Shown: in pieces, positions 34,417 to 43,744 of the stretch | Position numbering within the stretch: the stretch's first letter is position 1 | Layout of the letters: each line of letters begins with the position of its first letter | Source: JAHBVH01 sp034432375 | Lineage (GTDB): Bacteria; Chloroflexota; Anaerolineae; Caldilineales; Caldilineaceae | DNA length: 64,000 nt | Assembly (NCBI GenBank): GCA_034432375.1 | Contig: DAOUCA010000101.1 | Coordinates: 62,001 to 126,000 of the forward strand | Direction of reading: 5' to 3' | Notes under the pieces: generated by a model | Seen by the model: only the letters and a program-made list of their open reading frames with translations | Told to the model about the DNA's origin: nothing | Database searches by the model: none | Translations under genes and position numbers: made by a program

Positions 34417-34995
34417 ATGAACGATTTGAACAGAACTCTGGCAATCTGGTGGCGCTTTGGTAAGGAGCATGGCGAGGATGATTTCCGGGGCAATCCGCCG
34501 GCCACCATTGCACACCATTTGGAGACCAAGGCCAAACGCGCATCGCAAACGCCTGTTGCGCAATGGCGCTGGTGGACGGACGGCACAGTCATTGTTGAAA
34601 GGCCTACACCAAGTGTCCATTATGGTGAAGATACACGGATCTACTACCTCATTGAGCAAGGCTTGACGATCGTGGAGGGGATCCACCTGCCGCCGCCCCG
34701 CGACCGTTGGTATTGGTATATTCACCTGGCCGATATTTTTTATGACGAACCGCGCCAATGTTGGATCAGCAAAGACCTCTTCTGCGATATCGTCCTTGAC
34801 CCGACCGGAGAGCAATATCACCTAATGGACCTCGCCGATCTCGGCCATGCACTAGAAATTGGTCTGGTTACGGCAGCGGAAACAACCCGGCTTCTTCAGC
34901 GTACGGATGAGTTATTAACCGTCATCTCCCGAGGTGAATTCCCCTTTTCTGAAGTAGCGCGGGCTCAAGCGCTCTGCCGGCAGCTTGGCTGGTAG
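34417..34995 (+). CDS. DUF402 domain protein
   Basis: A 192-residue protein with a DUF402 core in the second half: DRWYWYIHLADIFYDEPRQCW, then DLFCDIVLDPTGEQYHLMDLADLGHALEIGLVT. The DUF402 fold is found in nucleoside di- and triphosphatases such as FomD and Ntdp. Acidic residues in this segment would bind metal. The substrate is unknown. It is probably co-transcribed with the SDR gene just before it. Confidence 0.85.
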   Translation: MNDLNRTLAIWWRFGKEHGEDDFRGNPPATIAHHLETKAKRASQTPVAQWRWWTDGTVIVERPTPSVHYGEDTRIYYLIEQGLTIVEGIHLPPPRDRWYWYIHLADIFYDEPRQCWISKDLFCDIVLDPTGEQYHLMDLADLGHALEIGLVTAAETTRLLQRTDELLTVISRGEFPFSEVARAQALCRQLGW

Positions 34996-35125
34996 CAATT
35001 GCGCTGTCGTCTACGCTTCTCTGGATGAAAATGGTATAGAGTGTGAGGCCGAGGAGCTATACTCGACGGCGCTCTGTATCGGAACGCTATATGTTTTGGT
35101 CAGCGGCAACACAATAGAAAGAGCT

Positions 35126-38100
35126 TCACCCCAACAGATCTCTCACCTTTTGCAGCAGACCATCAATGGTAAAGGGTTTCTGTAAAAAAGCCTTCACTCG
35201 TTCAGCACCGTGCTGCTGGAAAATGGCTTTTTCTGTGTAACCGGACATATAGAGCACCTTTAATTCGGCGCGGTCCGTCACCAGGAGTTGGGCTAGTTTG
35301 CGTCCATCCATTTGCGGCATCATAATATCCGTTAATAAGAGATCGATTCTCGCTTGATAGGTTGCCGACAGGCGCAATGCTGCTTCCGGCTCCTCGGCTT
35401 CCAATACTTGATACCCCTCTGCCTGCAGGATGTCACTCACTAACTCGCGCACGCTACTTTCGTCTTCAACAAGAAGTACCGTCTCATTTTTGTGAACCAA
35501 CACTCCCTCCAGTTGATCTTTGGGTTCCGCCATTGTCAGCGGTGCCTCGACCATTGGCAGGTAAATCGTAAAGGTGGAACTTGAGCCTAAGACACTATTT
35601 ACTTCAATCTGTCCGCCAGATTGTTTAACAAAGCCGTAGACCATTGCCAACCCCAGTCCTGTTCCCCGGCCGGGTGCCTTGGTGGTAAAGAAGGGCTCAA
35701 AGATTCGGGACTTCGTCTCTTCATCCATTCCCAGGCCGCTGTCGCTAACTGCTACACAGACATACCGGCCCGCAGCGACCTCTGGAGGGCGTTCGACATC
35801 GTCTATGCCAAGTTCGATATTATACGTTTCAATCGTTAATTCTCCGCCCTCTGGCATGGCATCTCGCGCATTGACGGCGAGATTGATGATTACTTGCTCG
35901 AACTGGGATGGATCAATCTTGGTGAAGCCCAATGTCTGATCCGGTACCCAGACAAGTTCAATATTTTCGCCAATGAGTCGGCGCAACATCGTGATCAATT
36001 CGGTGAGTAGATCGTTGAGTTTGACAAGCTGGGGTTGAAGAATTTGTTTGCGGCTGAAGGCCAAGAGTTGCCGAGTTAAACTGGCCCCACGCCCCCCGGC
36101 TTTGTGGATCTCTGTCAGCAGATGGCGTAGCGGTGGGTTCGAATCAGTCCGTTGCAACAGGATTTCGCTGTAACCGTTAATGACGGTGAGTAGGTTGTTG
36201 AAATCATGGGCAACCCCCCCGGCTAACCGCCCCAATGCGTCCATTTTTTGCGCCTGGCGAAACTGCTCTTCCAAGCGCTTTAAATCGGTGACATCGCGCG
36301 AGATGCCAATTAGACCAACCACATCACCATGGGCATTGCGATAGGCACTTTTGTGTGAGATATAGGTACGTGTGACCCCGGCCGCGCTTGCTGTGCTTTC
36401 AAAGGTCTCTGCTTCTCCAGTGGTTAGAATTAGCTGGTCGCGTCCCTTGATAATCGCGGCGCTATCCGGTGAAAAGAGTTCGCAATCCTTTTGCCCAATG
36501 ACTTCTGTTACGCTCTTGCCAAGGAGCCGAGCACCAGCCTCATTGATGAGCAGATAGCGACCCTCAATATCCTTCATAAAAATAGCATCGGCGGTACCTT
36601 CGATAATTGTGTTGAGAAGCGTATGATTTTCAACCAACGCATCTTCCGTTCGTTTACGTTCACTAATATCTTCACTAACAATGAGCAAAACGAGAGAATC
36701 ATCTAATTGGTGTACGGCGCGCGCCGTCTCCTCTACCCACAAAAGATTGCCATCTCTATGTATTTTGCGTAAGCTCCATTGAAATATTTCACCAGGATGT
36801 TCAATACAGTTGTGAACAAACTGCAAGGCCGCTGCTTTGTCCTCCTCGTAAAAAATGTTAAGCATGGAGTAGCCAGTTAACTCCGCCACTGTGTAGCCAA
36901 GCCGTTCGGCCCCAAAGCGATTGACCGATAAGACGATGCCATTGGGGGCAATGGTGAAGTACATGGTGGGATTGTCTTCGTACAAGGTCCGGTAGCGCTC
37001 TTCGCTCTCTTGTAAGGCCCTGCTGGCCTGTTTGCGTGTGGTAATGTCGCGCACTACCGCCAATAGATAGTCGCGGTCCAGACGGATATAATTGGTATTG
37101 ATTTCTACGGGGAAAGTTGAACCATCCTTGCGCAGATGTTCGCTCTCGAAGACGCGAAAACCCGCTTTACGCTCTTCCGCAATCACTTCTACCCAAGACG
37201 TTGCCGCTGCCCTGGGGTAGAGATCGGGAACCGTAAGCCCTAAGTACTCTTCACGGGTGTAGCCGTGGGCTAGACAAGCGTGTTCGTTCACATCTAAAAA
37301 GCGACCTGTTGCTGGGTCAATCACCTCAATCGCATCATTGGTATGGTCGATGAGGGTACGAAAAAGGATCAGTTTGTCCTGCGCCTCTTTCTGCTCTGTG
37401 ATATCGCGAACGAGTGCCACGCCAAAGCGTTGGCCATCTTGCCAGAAGGCTCGGATACGAACATCGACTGGTATAAGTGTACCATCCTTGCGGTAATGTT
37501 TGGTTTCAAAGGCGACAATCTCGCCACTGTCCAAGTGCGTGGCGAGCTCCTTCAGCTGCTCTTGCGATGTTTCAAAATCGAATTGCGCCGGCGTTTGACC
37601 AATCAGTTCCGCCCGACTGTATCCTAAATTATCGCAGGCTCGCTGGTTGACATCAACGATCATGCCCCTCTCATCGTGGAGGAAAAAGGCATCGGTCGCA
37701 TGGTCGACAAAGGTACGGAAGCGCGCTTCGCTGGCGCGCAGTTCGTCAACAACCCGCTTACGCTCCGTAATATCGCGTCCGATTGTTATCAAGCGATAGA
37801 CCCTACCGGCAGCATCGTAGACTGGCACAAGCGTATTGAGCATATACCGGGCACCCGTCGCTGTGTGCAACTCCTCTTCGTAGATAACAGAGACCTTGTC
37901 TTCAAGACATGCCCGATAGTTCGCCAATGTCACATGGGTTACCACATTGGTGGGAAGCTCGTCTAGGAAGCGGCCAACCCAGGAGGAACGATCGATACCC
38001 GTAAGCTGCTCCCACGCTGAGTTGAAATCCAACAGATGAAATCGATTCTCTTCGGTTACTTCGGTAAGGACAAGCAGGTCGGAGACATTCTCAAAGATTT

Positions 38101-39061
38101 CATGGTAGCGCAATTCGTTCTCTTGCAACCGGCGATAGGCGAGTAAGCTAGTCAGCGCATCACCAAGCCGGCGGCCAATCTCTTGGAAAAGCCGCTCTTC
38201 TTGCGCAGTCCATTGTCGTGGATAGGAGCATTGATGCAGCCCAAAGATATATAGGTTCTCGTTTTTAGGATAAACCGCCACAGCCAATGTCGATTGAACA
38301 CCAAATTGGGTAGCGATATCCTCTGCCAAAGGATGTGGCGCCCCTGGCTTAAATGTCACTGGGCCACCCGCCGCGGCAAGAGTTTGGATGAAGTTTATAT
38401 GAATGGGATCGGTTGGCGTTGTCAGCCGCTCCGTCAGCGTCCCCGAATATTCCGGGCGTGTACGTTCCGCCACCGAATGCCACTGGGGGGCAACTGGGTC
38501 ACCAGGATAGATCAGCCATGCGCGATCGCAGTTAAAGATCGTCAAGACTGTATCGACCGTATCACTTACCAGCTGTTCAAGGTCATTCGTTCCTTGCATT
38601 GCACGGTTAATCTGATCCATACTCTCTAGAAACCAAAGATAGGCTTTATGTTCTTCTTCAGCTTGCTTGCGGTCGGTAATATCTGTGAGGATGCCACAGA
38701 GTTTGGTCACGCACCCTTCTTTTACCTCCACGGTTACTTGGTCGCGCAACCACACAACGCGACTATCAGCGGCAATCATGCGATATTCGAAGCTGTGATT
38801 ACGACGCTCGTCAGTGGCAACCGTGCAGAAAGCAATTGCCCATTCGCGATCATCTGGATGGATATGATCCACCCAAAAATCTAGATCTGCCCATTGGGAT
38901 AATGGATAGCCCAGCAGGCGTTCAGCTTGCTCGCTCACATAGGTGAATTGGAGGGTTTCGCTATCAGCTTCCCAAAAGATTCCATCGATACTTGCAACTA
39001 ATAATCGATAGTCAACGGCGACCTCTTGCTGCGGTATCGCTTCCTGCTGATTGATTGGCAT
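35126..39061 (-). CDS. Multi-PAS/GAF hybrid histidine kinase with receiver
   Basis: A 1311-residue cytoplasmic hybrid kinase with no membrane helix. From the N-terminus: PAS (about 15-130), GAF (about 145-310), then five more PAS domains (about 325-935), each ending in a PAC-type D-I-T-x-x-K or D-I-S-E-R-K segment. HisKA is at about 945-1010 with MDALGRLAGGVAHDFNNLL (phospho-His), HATPase with NLAVNARDAMPEGG and GLGLAMVYGFVKQSGG, and a C-terminal receiver with LLVEDESSVREL, LLLTDIMMPQMDG (phospho-Asp) and LQKPF. ATG 39061 was chosen because GGAG precedes it. It probably integrates redox, light or ligand signals; the partner is unknown. Confidence 0.92.
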   Translation of the reverse strand: MPINQQEAIPQQEVAVDYRLLVASIDGIFWEADSETLQFTYVSEQAERLLGYPLSQWADLDFWVDHIHPDDREWAIAFCTVATDERRNHSFEYRMIAADSRVVWLRDQVTVEVKEGCVTKLCGILTDITDRKQAEEEHKAYLWFLESMDQINRAMQGTNDLEQLVSDTVDTVLTIFNCDRAWLIYPGDPVAPQWHSVAERTRPEYSGTLTERLTTPTDPIHINFIQTLAAAGGPVTFKPGAPHPLAEDIATQFGVQSTLAVAVYPKNENLYIFGLHQCSYPRQWTAQEERLFQEIGRRLGDALTSLLAYRRLQENELRYHEIFENVSDLLVLTEVTEENRFHLLDFNSAWEQLTGIDRSSWVGRFLDELPTNVVTHVTLANYRACLEDKVSVIYEEELHTATGARYMLNTLVPVYDAAGRVYRLITIGRDITERKRVVDELRASEARFRTFVDHATDAFFLHDERGMIVDVNQRACDNLGYSRAELIGQTPAQFDFETSQEQLKELATHLDSGEIVAFETKHYRKDGTLIPVDVRIRAFWQDGQRFGVALVRDITEQKEAQDKLILFRTLIDHTNDAIEVIDPATGRFLDVNEHACLAHGYTREEYLGLTVPDLYPRAAATSWVEVIAEERKAGFRVFESEHLRKDGSTFPVEINTNYIRLDRDYLLAVVRDITTRKQASRALQESEERYRTLYEDNPTMYFTIAPNGIVLSVNRFGAERLGYTVAELTGYSMLNIFYEEDKAAALQFVHNCIEHPGEIFQWSLRKIHRDGNLLWVEETARAVHQLDDSLVLLIVSEDISERKRTEDALVENHTLLNTIIEGTADAIFMKDIEGRYLLINEAGARLLGKSVTEVIGQKDCELFSPDSAAIIKGRDQLILTTGEAETFESTASAAGVTRTYISHKSAYRNAHGDVVGLIGISRDVTDLKRLEEQFRQAQKMDALGRLAGGVAHDFNNLLTVINGYSEILLQRTDSNPPLRHLLTEIHKAGGRGASLTRQLLAFSRKQILQPQLVKLNDLLTELITMLRRLIGENIELVWVPDQTLGFTKIDPSQFEQVIINLAVNARDAMPEGGELTIETYNIELGIDDVERPPEVAAGRYVCVAVSDSGLGMDEETKSRIFEPFFTTKAPGRGTGLGLAMVYGFVKQSGGQIEVNSVLGSSSTFTIYLPMVEAPLTMAEPKDQLEGVLVHKNETVLLVEDESSVRELVSDILQAEGYQVLEAEEPEAALRLSATYQARIDLLLTDIMMPQMDGRKLAQLLVTDRAELKVLYMSGYTEKAIFQQHGAERVKAFLQKPFTIDGLLQKVRDLLG

Positions 39062-39478
39062 ACTTTTTCTCCGCATACCTACTGTGGGACTCGGCTTTGT
39101 ACTAAACTCAAAGAAGAAAATAGAACCGACTTATCTACATGGCTAGAGGATTTCGTCGTCAACGCTACGCAAGAGGCTCTCAGTCATCTTCGCACCGAGT
39201 GTAGTTCGCTATTAAGACAAGTTACGAATTGGAAGGATTATAACAGAATAAGACCACAAAACAAGAGATAAAAGTTCTAAATTAAGCGGATGGAAAGGTG
39301 ATAGCTATCTATCTATCGACCAGTGCGACGTACACGAACTGCCTCAACCTGGATCGCACTCTACAATAATTGGGGGATTGACAGCGTTGATCTTTTATGC
39401 TATGGTATTTGCTCTTCGGCTATTTTATGCGCTCATGGCGAATAAAATGACGCTTAAACTAAAGTTTTTAGATTTTGC
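39062..39478. other. Intergenic region, no gene seen
   Basis: Between the PAS kinase start and the ABC-F promoter. Mixed sequence with an AT-rich part from about 39390. I see no open reading frame or hairpin of note. Confidence 0.6.
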
Positions 39479-39506
39479 TTGACGCTTACTTAGCGCAACT
39501 TATACT
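39479..39506 (+). promoter_or_regulatory. Promoter of the ABC-F leader
   Basis: TTGACG at 39479-39484 and TATACT at 39501-39506, separated by 16 bases, form a near-consensus housekeeping promoter. Transcription would start near 39513, giving a leader of about 236 bases before the ABC-F gene. Confidence 0.75.
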
Positions 39507-39537
39507 ACTTAAATTATTGTATTAGGAAATCTTACCG

Positions 39538-39603
39538 ATGACAGAGATGAACAGAGGTTTACCCACCCACCAATACGGAGTGTGCCTGTTGTTCAACCAG
39601 TAA
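39538..39603 (+). CDS. Leader peptide of the ABC-F attenuator
   Basis: A 21-codon open reading frame, ATG at 39538 and TAA at 39601-39603, with AGGA ten bases upstream. The peptide opens MTEMNRGLPTHQYGV and ends CLLFNQ. It sits just after the promoter and before two terminators, the position of leader peptides whose translation senses ribosome-stalling drugs. It is too short for standard gene finders. No homology claim is made. Confidence 0.65.
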   Translation: MTEMNRGLPTHQYGVCLLFNQ

Positions 39604-39622
39604 TCTTACTGTTTTCGCATGT

Positions 39623-39656
39623 AAAGGCCACGGCGCACTTCGCCCGTGGCCTTTTT
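39623..39656 (+). terminator. First leader terminator hairpin
   Basis: AAAGGCCACGG (39623-39633) pairs perfectly with CCGTGGCCTTT (39644-39654), followed by T residues to 39656. It is an intrinsic terminator 20 bases after the leader peptide stop. Confidence 0.85.
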
Positions 39657-39694
39657 ATTTCCGGCACGAACGAACAGAGAATGCTGTCGTTGCC

Positions 39695-39729
39695 AACGGT
39701 CACGGAGGAGGGTTCCGTGGCCGTTTTTT
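39695..39729 (+). terminator. Second leader terminator hairpin
   Basis: AACGGTCACGGA (39695-39706) pairs with TCCGTGGCCGTT (39714-39725) with one G-U pair, followed by a T-run to 39729. It ends 19 bases before the ABC-F start. GGCCACGG of the first hairpin can pair with CCGTGGCC (39715-39722) here, so alternative folds compete. Confidence 0.85.
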
Positions 39730-39748
39730 ATTGGCAGACAGGAGACGT

Positions 39749-41425
39749 ATGCTTTTAACGATTGATAACATTTCGAAATTCTATGGCGATCATCAGGTCC
39801 TCAATAAGGTTAGCTTGGGGCTGCCGCCGGGACAGAAGCTAGGATTGGTGGGTGCGAACGGTGTGGGTAAAAGTACGCTGCTCAAAATCATCATCGGCGA
39901 ACTGGAGGCAGATAGCGGTACCGTACAAATTGCACATGATGCAGAGATTGGTTATCTGGCACAGGCGCTGGTCAACGCGGAAACGCTAACGATTAGCGAG
40001 TTGGTCGACTCTATGTTGGGCAACCTACACGCCATCGAAGCAAGATTGCATGAATTAGAAGGCCAGATGGCGGTATCTGGGGACGATTTGGAAGCGATTT
40101 TAGCTCGGTATAGTGCATTAACCGAACAATTTGAGCGGCGCGGCGGCTATGATCTCGACTATCGACTCGATCAGGTTTTTGCTGGGTTGGGCATTGCACG
40201 GCTTGACCGCGACCGGCTCGTTGTCACCCTTTCCGGCGGTGAAAAGTCGCGTGTGGGGCTGGCTGCTTTGCTTTTGCAAGCACCGGATCTGCTTTTGCTC
40301 GACGAGCCCACCAATCATCTTGACTTCGCTGCGTTGGCCTGGTTGGAAGAGTATCTGAAAAATTATAGAGGCAGTGTACTGGTGGTGTCGCACGACCGCA
40401 ATTTTCTCAATGCAACGGTGACGACAATTGTTGAGATCCAGGAGCACAACCGCGAGGCAAAGGTCTACGGCGGTACCTATGACTTCTATGCCGAAGTCAA
40501 GGTGCAGGAGCGTGCAAAGTGGATCGAAGCTTTCTGGACACAGCAGGAGGAGATTCGCGAGTTACGCAAGCTGATGAAGAGCAAGGCGCGCACCAATACG
40601 TTTGCCCGTGCCCCGCGCGACAATGATAAATTCGCCTACACTTTCAAAGCCGAGAAGATGCAGGTCTCGGTCTCGCGCGATATTCGCTCTGCCGAAGAGA
40701 AGTTGCGGCGCATTGAAGAAGATCCAATTCCCAAGCCACCTTCTGAGTTGATTATCAATCCGGATTTCGACCCACAGGCGCTGACGGCGAAGACGCCGAT
40801 CATGGTAACGAATGTCAGCAAGGGGTATGGCGGGCAACAGGTGCTCGATCGGGTGACCTGCGCAGTGGAACCAACGAGCCGTATCGTGATCATCGGGCCA
40901 AATGGCGCAGGCAAAAGCACACTACTCAAGATCATGGCCGGCGAATTAGCACCTGATAGCGGTACCGTAGACATTGCCGCTAGCGTGGTCATGGGTCATC
41001 TTGACCAGGAGCAGGAGACGCTAGTCACAGCGGGGACGCTCTTTGATGTCTATCGCGATGGGCGAGTGGGAGATCCGGAAGAGTTTAAGGCAGAGTTATT
41101 GAGCTATGGACTCTTCACCTGGCCGGATTTGGGTAAAAGTGCCGACATCCTCAGCGTGGGCCAAAAGCGCAAACTGCAGATCGCTGGCCTGATCGCGCAA
41201 CAGGCGAATCTATTGCTGCTGGACGAGCCGACCAATCATATCAGTCTCGATGTGGTGGAAGAGTTTGAAAGAGCGTTGCTTGATTTTCCAGGGCCGGTCG
41301 TGGCGATTTCGCATGACCGCCGCTTTATCGAGCGCTTTGCCAATGAGATTTGGGAGATGCGCGATGGACAACTGACCCGCTTCATGGGCGATTGGGAGCG
41401 TTATCAAGAACTAATCCTGGCCTAA
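39749..41425 (+). CDS. ABC-F ATPase, antibiotic-resistance (ribosome protection) type
   Basis: A 558-residue protein with two ABC cassettes and no membrane domain. First cassette: Walker A GANGVGKST, signature LSGGEKSR and Walker B LLLLDEPTNHLD. Second cassette: GPNGAGKST, signature LSVGQKRK and LLLLDEPTNHIS. Between them is a basic helical linker of about 90 residues, the part that reaches the ribosomal drug site in resistance members. LSVGQ in the second cassette is seen in macrolide-lincosamide types (TlrC/OleB-like). ATG 39749 was chosen because of AGGAGA just before it; a TTG-opened frame reaches 39731, inside the terminator region. The leader architecture upstream supports a drug-inducible resistance role. 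Confidence 0.9.
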   Translation: MLLTIDNISKFYGDHQVLNKVSLGLPPGQKLGLVGANGVGKSTLLKIIIGELEADSGTVQIAHDAEIGYLAQALVNAETLTISELVDSMLGNLHAIEARLHELEGQMAVSGDDLEAILARYSALTEQFERRGGYDLDYRLDQVFAGLGIARLDRDRLVVTLSGGEKSRVGLAALLLQAPDLLLLDEPTNHLDFAALAWLEEYLKNYRGSVLVVSHDRNFLNATVTTIVEIQEHNREAKVYGGTYDFYAEVKVQERAKWIEAFWTQQEEIRELRKLMKSKARTNTFARAPRDNDKFAYTFKAEKMQVSVSRDIRSAEEKLRRIEEDPIPKPPSELIINPDFDPQALTAKTPIMVTNVSKGYGGQQVLDRVTCAVEPTSRIVIIGPNGAGKSTLLKIMAGELAPDSGTVDIAASVVMGHLDQEQETLVTAGTLFDVYRDGRVGDPEEFKAELLSYGLFTWPDLGKSADILSVGQKRKLQIAGLIAQQANLLLLDEPTNHISLDVVEEFERALLDFPGPVVAISHDRRFIERFANEIWEMRDGQLTRFMGDWERYQELILA

Positions 41426-41462
41426 CGCTTTTCGCTCATCGGCCGCATGGATAAAACCGCAA

Positions 41463-41544
41463 TAAGCAAAAGCGAGAAAATCTTTGAAAATCAATTTGCA
41501 GTAGCGGAGGCTTCGTTTTCTAGCTACTTTACCGCTTTTGCTTA
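41463..41544. repeat. Inverted repeat downstream of the ABC-F gene
   Basis: TAAGCAAAAGCG (41463-41474) is mirrored by CGCTTTTGCTTA (41533-41544) with GTAGC/GCTAC pairs inside. It may be the 3' end structure of the ABC-F transcript. Confidence 0.5.
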
Positions 41545-41594
41545 ATCTGTTCTGGACAAAGTATCCAATTTTACACGATTCATAGATGAACTAA

Positions 41595-41616
41595 CCTTGT
41601 CCGGCAAGGGACAAGG
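41595..41616 (+). promoter_or_regulatory. Small hairpin in the leader of the acetyltransferase gene
   Basis: CCTTGTCC (41595-41602) and GGACAAGG (41609-41616) flank GGCAAG, 28 bases before the start codon. It could affect translation or terminate upstream transcription; no T-run follows. Confidence 0.4.
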
Positions 41617-41643
41617 TGCCCTTTCAAAAGGAAGGTACCTCGC

Positions 41644-42690
41644 ATGAGTGAACTTGTTTCGCCTGAGTTGTATGCGACTGAATTGCCCCCTGGCTTTGTC
41701 ATGCGCGCCCCCACCTTGGCGGATGTGCCAAGTGCTGTCGCCATGTTTAATGCCGTCTCGTTGGATCTGCTGGGCACGCTCCAATTCACTGAAGAGGAGT
41801 TCGCCGCTGACTGGCAAGAGCCAGATTTTACATTGGCAACCGATGCGCGCGTCATTGTGACCAACGAAGAAGTGATTGTCGGCGCAATCGATGCGGTCTG
41901 CCCATCGCCTTTTGTGCGCAACTTCCTCTGGGGTCGGGTCCATCCCGACTATCGCGGGCGTGGTTTTGGCACGCGCTTGCTTCAGTGGGCCGAACTGCGC
42001 GTGCGCGAGCGCTTTCCCGAGGCCCCCGCGGATGCACGAATTATCGCCGGCTGTCAGATCATCGCCGGTCATCAGGCCGCGGTCGATCTGCTGACGGCGC
42101 TGGGCTATGGCTATGCACGCACTGTCTATTCGATGAAGATCGAACTGACTGATCAACCACCCGCGCCGCAATGGCCGGCCGGCATAGCGGTCCGCACGAT
42201 GGTATCAGGTCAGGATGAGGCCATACTTTACCGTACCAAAGAGGAGACATTCCGTGATCATTGGGGCCATGTCGAGAGTCCATTTGACGAAGGCTTTGCT
42301 AACTGGATGCATCACCTCCAGCACAACCCCACCCACGATCCAACGCTCTTTTTCCTGGCCACGGTCTTCACTGATACGGGCGAGGAGATTGCCGGCTATG
42401 CGATCTGCGAACCCTCAACGACCGACTATCCAGATATGGGGTGGGTGGCGAATTTGGGGGTGCGGCGGCCGTGGCGTCGCCAAGGGCTGGCATTGGCTCT
42501 GTTGCACCATCTCTTTGGTGAATTTTATCGCCGCGGCACCAGGAAGGTGGGGTTGGGGGTCGATGCGAGTAGTCTGACCGGAGCTACTCGCTTGTATGAG
42601 CGAGCCGGCATGGCACCCTTTCGCCAATATAACTTTTATGAGAAGGAGTTGCGCCCTGGGCGGGATCTGACAACGCAGAGTGCTGGTTGA
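41644..42690 (+). CDS. Tandem-GNAT acetyltransferase
   Basis: A 348-residue protein with two GNAT domains. The first (about 15-160) has the acetyl-CoA loop RVHPDYRGRGFGTRLLQWAE. The second (about 180-330) has LGVRRPWRRQGLALALLHHLF and GVDASSLTGATRLYERAGM. This double arrangement resembles mycothiol-synthase-like and other two-domain acetyltransferases. A strong AAGGAAGG site precedes the start. The substrate is unknown. Confidence 0.88.
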   Translation: MSELVSPELYATELPPGFVMRAPTLADVPSAVAMFNAVSLDLLGTLQFTEEEFAADWQEPDFTLATDARVIVTNEEVIVGAIDAVCPSPFVRNFLWGRVHPDYRGRGFGTRLLQWAELRVRERFPEAPADARIIAGCQIIAGHQAAVDLLTALGYGYARTVYSMKIELTDQPPAPQWPAGIAVRTMVSGQDEAILYRTKEETFRDHWGHVESPFDEGFANWMHHLQHNPTHDPTLFFLATVFTDTGEEIAGYAICEPSTTDYPDMGWVANLGVRRPWRRQGLALALLHHLFGEFYRRGTRKVGLGVDASSLTGATRLYERAGMAPFRQYNFYEKELRPGRDLTTQSAG

Positions 42691-42718
42691 ATAGGGACAT
42701 CGTATCGCTGGTCTTAAC

Positions 42719-43495
42719 TTAAAGATAGCCAAGTTTACCCAACGCAAAGAGCGCGGCCAATAAGATTGGCTGATGGATCACATAAATCACCAGCGAGTGG
42801 CGACCGAGAAAGCGCAGCAGGCGCACCGGTGGTAGCCAACTCCAATCGGGCAGCGGGATCAACCGCCCTTCTGCCCGATAGAGGGTATTGCCGAGAAAGA
42901 CACCCAGCAGCACAACGCCCAGCCAAGGGATCAAGGGGAAGTAGTCGAGCGGGGCATAGTCCCGCGTGTGCAGCCCCAACCAGAGGAGCCAGTTGTTGCC
43001 GACGTAGTAGCCCTCTAATAGGCCACCAACGGCAAAGAAGATTGCCCACAGTAGCAGATTGAGCCAACGGAAGCGTAACAGCGGATAGCTCAGAATGATC
43101 GCTACGCCGATGAGATGTAGGATGCCAAATTGGACATAGCCAAAGGCGCTGACCCAGGCGATTAGGGTAAAGCCCATGCCCACGCCAAAGATACGTAGCC
43201 CGCGCCAAGCAAACTTACGCCACAGCCCCTCCTTTTCGCCACCCTTGTCCTTGGCCCGTCGATAGCTCACCGTGAGCGAGATGCCCACCAAGAGCAAAAA
43301 AGAAATGGCGGTGGTCCGCTGAAAGTATTTCCAGAAGCCGGCATAGAGCACGACATTCGGCAGGATGCGAAAAGCCCAGAGATCCCACATCAGATGAAAG
43401 ATCACCATCATGATGATGGCCACCCCGCGCCACATGTCAATCTCCCAAAAGCGTTGGCGCGCAGCCTTTTGTTGTTTAATCTTTCCATCAGCCAT
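42719..43495 (-). CDS. DUF1624 membrane protein (acyltransferase-like)
   Basis: A 258-residue protein with about seven membrane helices and the DUF1624 signature RFWEIDMWRGVAIIMMVIFHL near the N-terminus. The His of IFHL corresponds to the proposed active-site His of heparan-alpha-glucosaminide N-acetyltransferase-like proteins. The C-terminal RFLGRHSLVIYVIHQPILLA motif is also typical. It probably acylates a sugar at the membrane. It converges with the acetyltransferase gene 28 bases away. Confidence 0.88.
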   Translation of the reverse strand: MADGKIKQQKAARQRFWEIDMWRGVAIIMMVIFHLMWDLWAFRILPNVVLYAGFWKYFQRTTAISFLLLVGISLTVSYRRAKDKGGEKEGLWRKFAWRGLRIFGVGMGFTLIAWVSAFGYVQFGILHLIGVAIILSYPLLRFRWLNLLLWAIFFAVGGLLEGYYVGNNWLLWLGLHTRDYAPLDYFPLIPWLGVVLLGVFLGNTLYRAEGRLIPLPDWSWLPPVRLLRFLGRHSLVIYVIHQPILLAALFALGKLGYL

Positions 43496-43744
43496 TGTCA
43501 GTAGCTCAGTTCTAGGTTCTGGGTAGTTGCGCTGGTTCTCATCGCAACTCGGGTTATCGATAAAAAAGATGAGAAATCTCTCATCAAAACCGTGAGCAAC
43601 TATACATTTTCATGATTTTCGTGTATGTTATAAAGCTGACAAACGATGAGTCTATCGCTCCTTTTTGTAGGCTGCTTTTCTATGAGCGACAGAGAGGATG
43701 GGTAGAACGGTTCGCAACAAATAAGATTCCAGAAGGAGCTGAAG

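Noticed and set aside
34985..35185. 66-residue plus-strand frame after the DUF402 gene
   Set aside because: It overlaps the end of the PAS kinase gene, starts inside the DUF402 gene and shows no domain.
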